From NCBI RefSeq assembly GCF_000421665.1, contig NZ_ATXL01000007.1:1-61044 (forward strand): a stretch of 61,044 nucleotides of DNA, given 5' to 3'. The notes beneath the pieces were generated by a model. The model was not told the DNA's origin and ran no database searches. It was given only the letters and a program-made list of their open reading frames with translations. This DNA is from Bavariicoccus seileri WCC 4188 (GTDB lineage Bacteria; Bacillota; Bacilli; Lactobacillales; Aerococcaceae). Below are positions 59,516 to 61,044 of the stretch, in pieces; the first letter of the stretch is position 1; each line of letters starts with the position of its first letter. The position numbers were made by a program, and so were the translations under genes.

Positions 59516-60355
59516 ATGGTTGAAAAGTTTTATGAATTATCAACAGGGAATAAGATACCATCGATTGGTCTTGGTACCTGGCAATCAAAACCCGAAGATG
59601 CTTATTTTGCAGTAAAAACTGCTTTAGAGAACGGTTATCGTCATATTGATACAGCTGCTATTTATGGTAATGAAAAAGAAGTTGGCCAAGCAATCAAAGA
59701 TAGTGGTGTGCCACGTGAAGAAATCTTTTTAACGACAAAACTATGGAATGATTCGCATAGCTATGAAGGCGCAAAGAGAGCAGTTGCACAATCTCTAGAA
59801 AACTTAGGGACGGATTATTTTGACCTTTATTTGATTCACTGGCCAAATCCATTAGCTGTAAGAGATCATTGGGAAGAAGCGAATGCTGAAACATGGAGAG
59901 CCCTTGAAGAGCTTTATCATGATGGTACTTTGAAAGCAATCGGAGTTTCTAACTTCTTAGTCCATCATTTAGAATCACTGCTGAAAACTGCTAAGGTGAC
60001 TCCTTTTGTAAACCAAATTCGTTTAGCTCCAGGAAGCACTCAACCGGATGTAGTAGCCTTCTGTGAAGCGCATGATATCTTGTTAGAAGCTTATAGTCCA
60101 TTTGGAACTGGTAAACTTTTCCAAAATGATCAAATTAAAGATATTGCAAAGAAATATGGTAAGAGCGTAGCTCAAGTAGCGCTCAGATGGTCATTACAAC
60201 ACGGCTTTTTGCCATTGCCAAAATCAGTTCATGAGGATTACATAAAGGCAAATCTCGAAGTGTTCGATTTTGAATTAACTGATGAAGATGTTGCGGTGAT
60301 TACGAATCTAACTGGTGTAGGGGAAGCTCCTGATCCAGACAATACCAATTTCTGA
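59516..60355 (+). CDS. Aldo/keto reductase
   Basis: 279 residues from ATG 59516 with GATGGAGGA upstream; the in-frame ATG at 59435 lacks a site. Catalytic tetrad Asp and Tyr in HIDTAAIYGNE, Lys in LTTKLWN and His in YLIHWPNP. NADPH site: IGVSNF, LLEAYSPFGTG and LPKSVHEDYIKAN. The usual VNQIEYHP is replaced by VNQIRLAPGSTQ. AKR5/YvgN-like; it reduces small aldehydes or ketones. A terminator follows. Confidence 0.92.
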   Translation: MVEKFYELSTGNKIPSIGLGTWQSKPEDAYFAVKTALENGYRHIDTAAIYGNEKEVGQAIKDSGVPREEIFLTTKLWNDSHSYEGAKRAVAQSLENLGTDYFDLYLIHWPNPLAVRDHWEEANAETWRALEELYHDGTLKAIGVSNFLVHHLESLLKTAKVTPFVNQIRLAPGSTQPDVVAFCEAHDILLEAYSPFGTGKLFQNDQIKDIAKKYGKSVAQVALRWSLQHGFLPLPKSVHEDYIKANLEVFDFELTDEDVAVITNLTGVGEAPDPDNTNF

Positions 60356-60400
60356 TCAAGAGATATTGTATTTTTGACTAATAAATAGTGAGAAACAGTT

Positions 60401-60443
60401 AGTGAAAGGGTTGGAGAAGTTTCTCCTTCCTTTTCACTTTTTT
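60401..60443 (+). terminator. Terminator after the aldo/keto reductase
   Basis: AGTGAAAGG..GGAGAA pairs with TTCTCC..CCTTTTCACT, followed by TTTTT. Confidence 0.9.
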
Positions 60444-60702
60444 GGTGCATTGGGTGAGCTCTTTGAGATTGATTAGATAGTGGTAGTAAGACAAAATAAA
60501 GGATACAAACTATTCTTTAAAAAGAAACGCTATTTCGGCAGAATATAGTCTTAAACAGAAACATTAAGTTCTGAATTTATAGGAACGTTCATACAAAAAA
60601 ATTAAACTGATGAAAGTGCCCATTTCATCTTGACTAGACACTTTATCCTGTGCTAGAGTATTTAATGTACTCATTTGAAACACATTTTTTACGAAATTAA
60701 TG
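60444..60702. other. Gene-free stretch before the rRNA promoter
   Basis: About 260 AT-rich bases. No gene, repeat or RNA is recognised. An A/T-rich UP-element-like segment (CACATTTTTTACGAAATTAA) directly precedes the -35 box. Confidence 0.4.
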
Positions 60703-60731
60703 TTGACAAGTGGTAGTACTGATGGTATTAT
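60703..60731 (+). promoter_or_regulatory. rRNA operon promoter
   Basis: A consensus -35 TTGACA (60703-60708), a 17-base spacer and -10 TATTAT (60726-60731), ~200 bases upstream of 16S. Confidence 0.9.
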
Positions 60732-60740
60732 GACTGAGTT

Positions 60741-60779
60741 GTCGCTATCGAATTGATAGAGACAAATGATCTTTGAAAA
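60741..60779 (+). promoter_or_regulatory. rRNA leader boxB-like hairpin and boxA
   Basis: GTCGCTATC-GAATT-GATAGAGAC forms a stem-loop (60741-60763), followed by TGATCTTTGAAA (60768-60779), the boxA antitermination sequence of Firmicutes rRNA leaders. A further processing hairpin TTAAGATTTAGCC/GGCTAGGTCTTAA is at ~60815-60842. Confidence 0.82.
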
Positions 60780-60929
60780 TTGAACAAAAAGACGAACCAA
60801 ATGTGTAGGGTCATTAAGATTTAGCCTCGGCTAGGTCTTAATGAAAACTAACAATTCTGTTATCGGAATTAAAAATAAGGATAACAAACACAAGCCAGAA
60901 ATGGTTTGAAATGAGCAATCAAACAATCT

Positions 60930-61044
60930 TTCATGAGAGTTTGATCCTGGCTCAGGACGAACGCTGGCGGCGTGCCTAATACATGCAAGTCGTACGCAAT
61001 TGATCCATCGAGTGCTTGCACTCACCGGATCGTTGAGTGGCGCA
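60930..61044 (+). rRNA. 16S ribosomal RNA, 5' end (partial)
   Basis: The sequence AGAGTTTGATCCTGGCTCAG, then GACGAACGCTGGCGGCGTGCC and ACATGCAAGTCG, is the universal 16S start. The first variable helix (GAGTGCTTGCACTC) has the Lactobacillales style. The gene is cut off by the window end. The exact 5' end is approximate. Confidence 0.97.

Overview
The window is a 61 kb stretch of low-GC Firmicutes chromosome. Its right edge is the first ~115 bases of a 16S rRNA gene. The 5' part of that gene, together with peptidase S/M29, an EfrAB-like ABC pair, an RnfC/RnfD pair, a Fe-S-less MutY, NtdP (DUF402), ThrE and ECF S components, points to the order Lactobacillales, probably an Enterococcaceae- or Carnobacteriaceae-like genus. 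I cannot name the genus. No phage, plasmid, CRISPR array or transposase was recognised.

Layout. 0-5.5 kb: an RpiR-type regulator divergent from a GH1 6-phospho-beta-glucosidase, an AraC regulator, and the fused remains of a cellobiose-type PTS EIIC and a MupG/DUF871 gene. 5.5-17.4 kb: CsbD, a P2A-type cation ATPase, CorA, ArsR next to a frameshifted ABC exporter, a fused amino-acid ABC binding protein/permease with its ATPase, and an isolated rnfC-rnfD pair. 17.5-26.4 kb: mostly minus-strand housekeeping and membrane genes (FUSC family, MacB-like ABC, NnrE, acyltransferase, DUF554, TrhO) and tRNA-Ser(CGA). 26.9-33.3 kb: ilvE, then marR with a heterodimeric multidrug exporter. 33.3-41.9 kb: a pyridoxine ECF/kinase pair, a TrpXYZ-like transporter behind a short leader peptide and two tandem terminators, then an operon of an M29 aminopeptidase, a TM/coiled-coil protein, a flavodoxin, a coiled-coil protein and a hemolysin-III family protein. 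42.2-50.8 kb: an AT-rich beta-glucoside island (RpiR, GH1, GH3, two CUT1-type ABC permeases, lipoprotein, DUF624), ending near tRNA-Arg(CCT). 51-60.4 kb: ThrE, a stress protein, RecX, MutY, NtdP, HAD, PerR/Fur, FolT and an aldo/keto reductase. 60.7 kb to the end: an rRNA promoter, antitermination sequences and the 16S start.

The genes form three themes: beta-glucoside/cell-wall sugar use (two paralogous RpiR-GH1 pairs 41 kb apart, plus a decayed PTS), cofactor and amino-acid salvage (B6, folate, Trp-like, Gln-like, BCAA), and ion, redox and drug handling.

The most unusual signals are three. (1) Two related ~115-120 bp structured repeats (1-151 and 41881-42026) abut or overlap the stop codon of the gene upstream of them. 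In each, two identical direct repeats flank one complementary arm, and all three segments differ between the copies in a compensating way. (2) There are an orphan rnfCD pair and a Tyr-Trp leader peptide attenuator. (3) Short degenerate minisatellites recur in many intergenic regions and also inside the arsR coding sequence.
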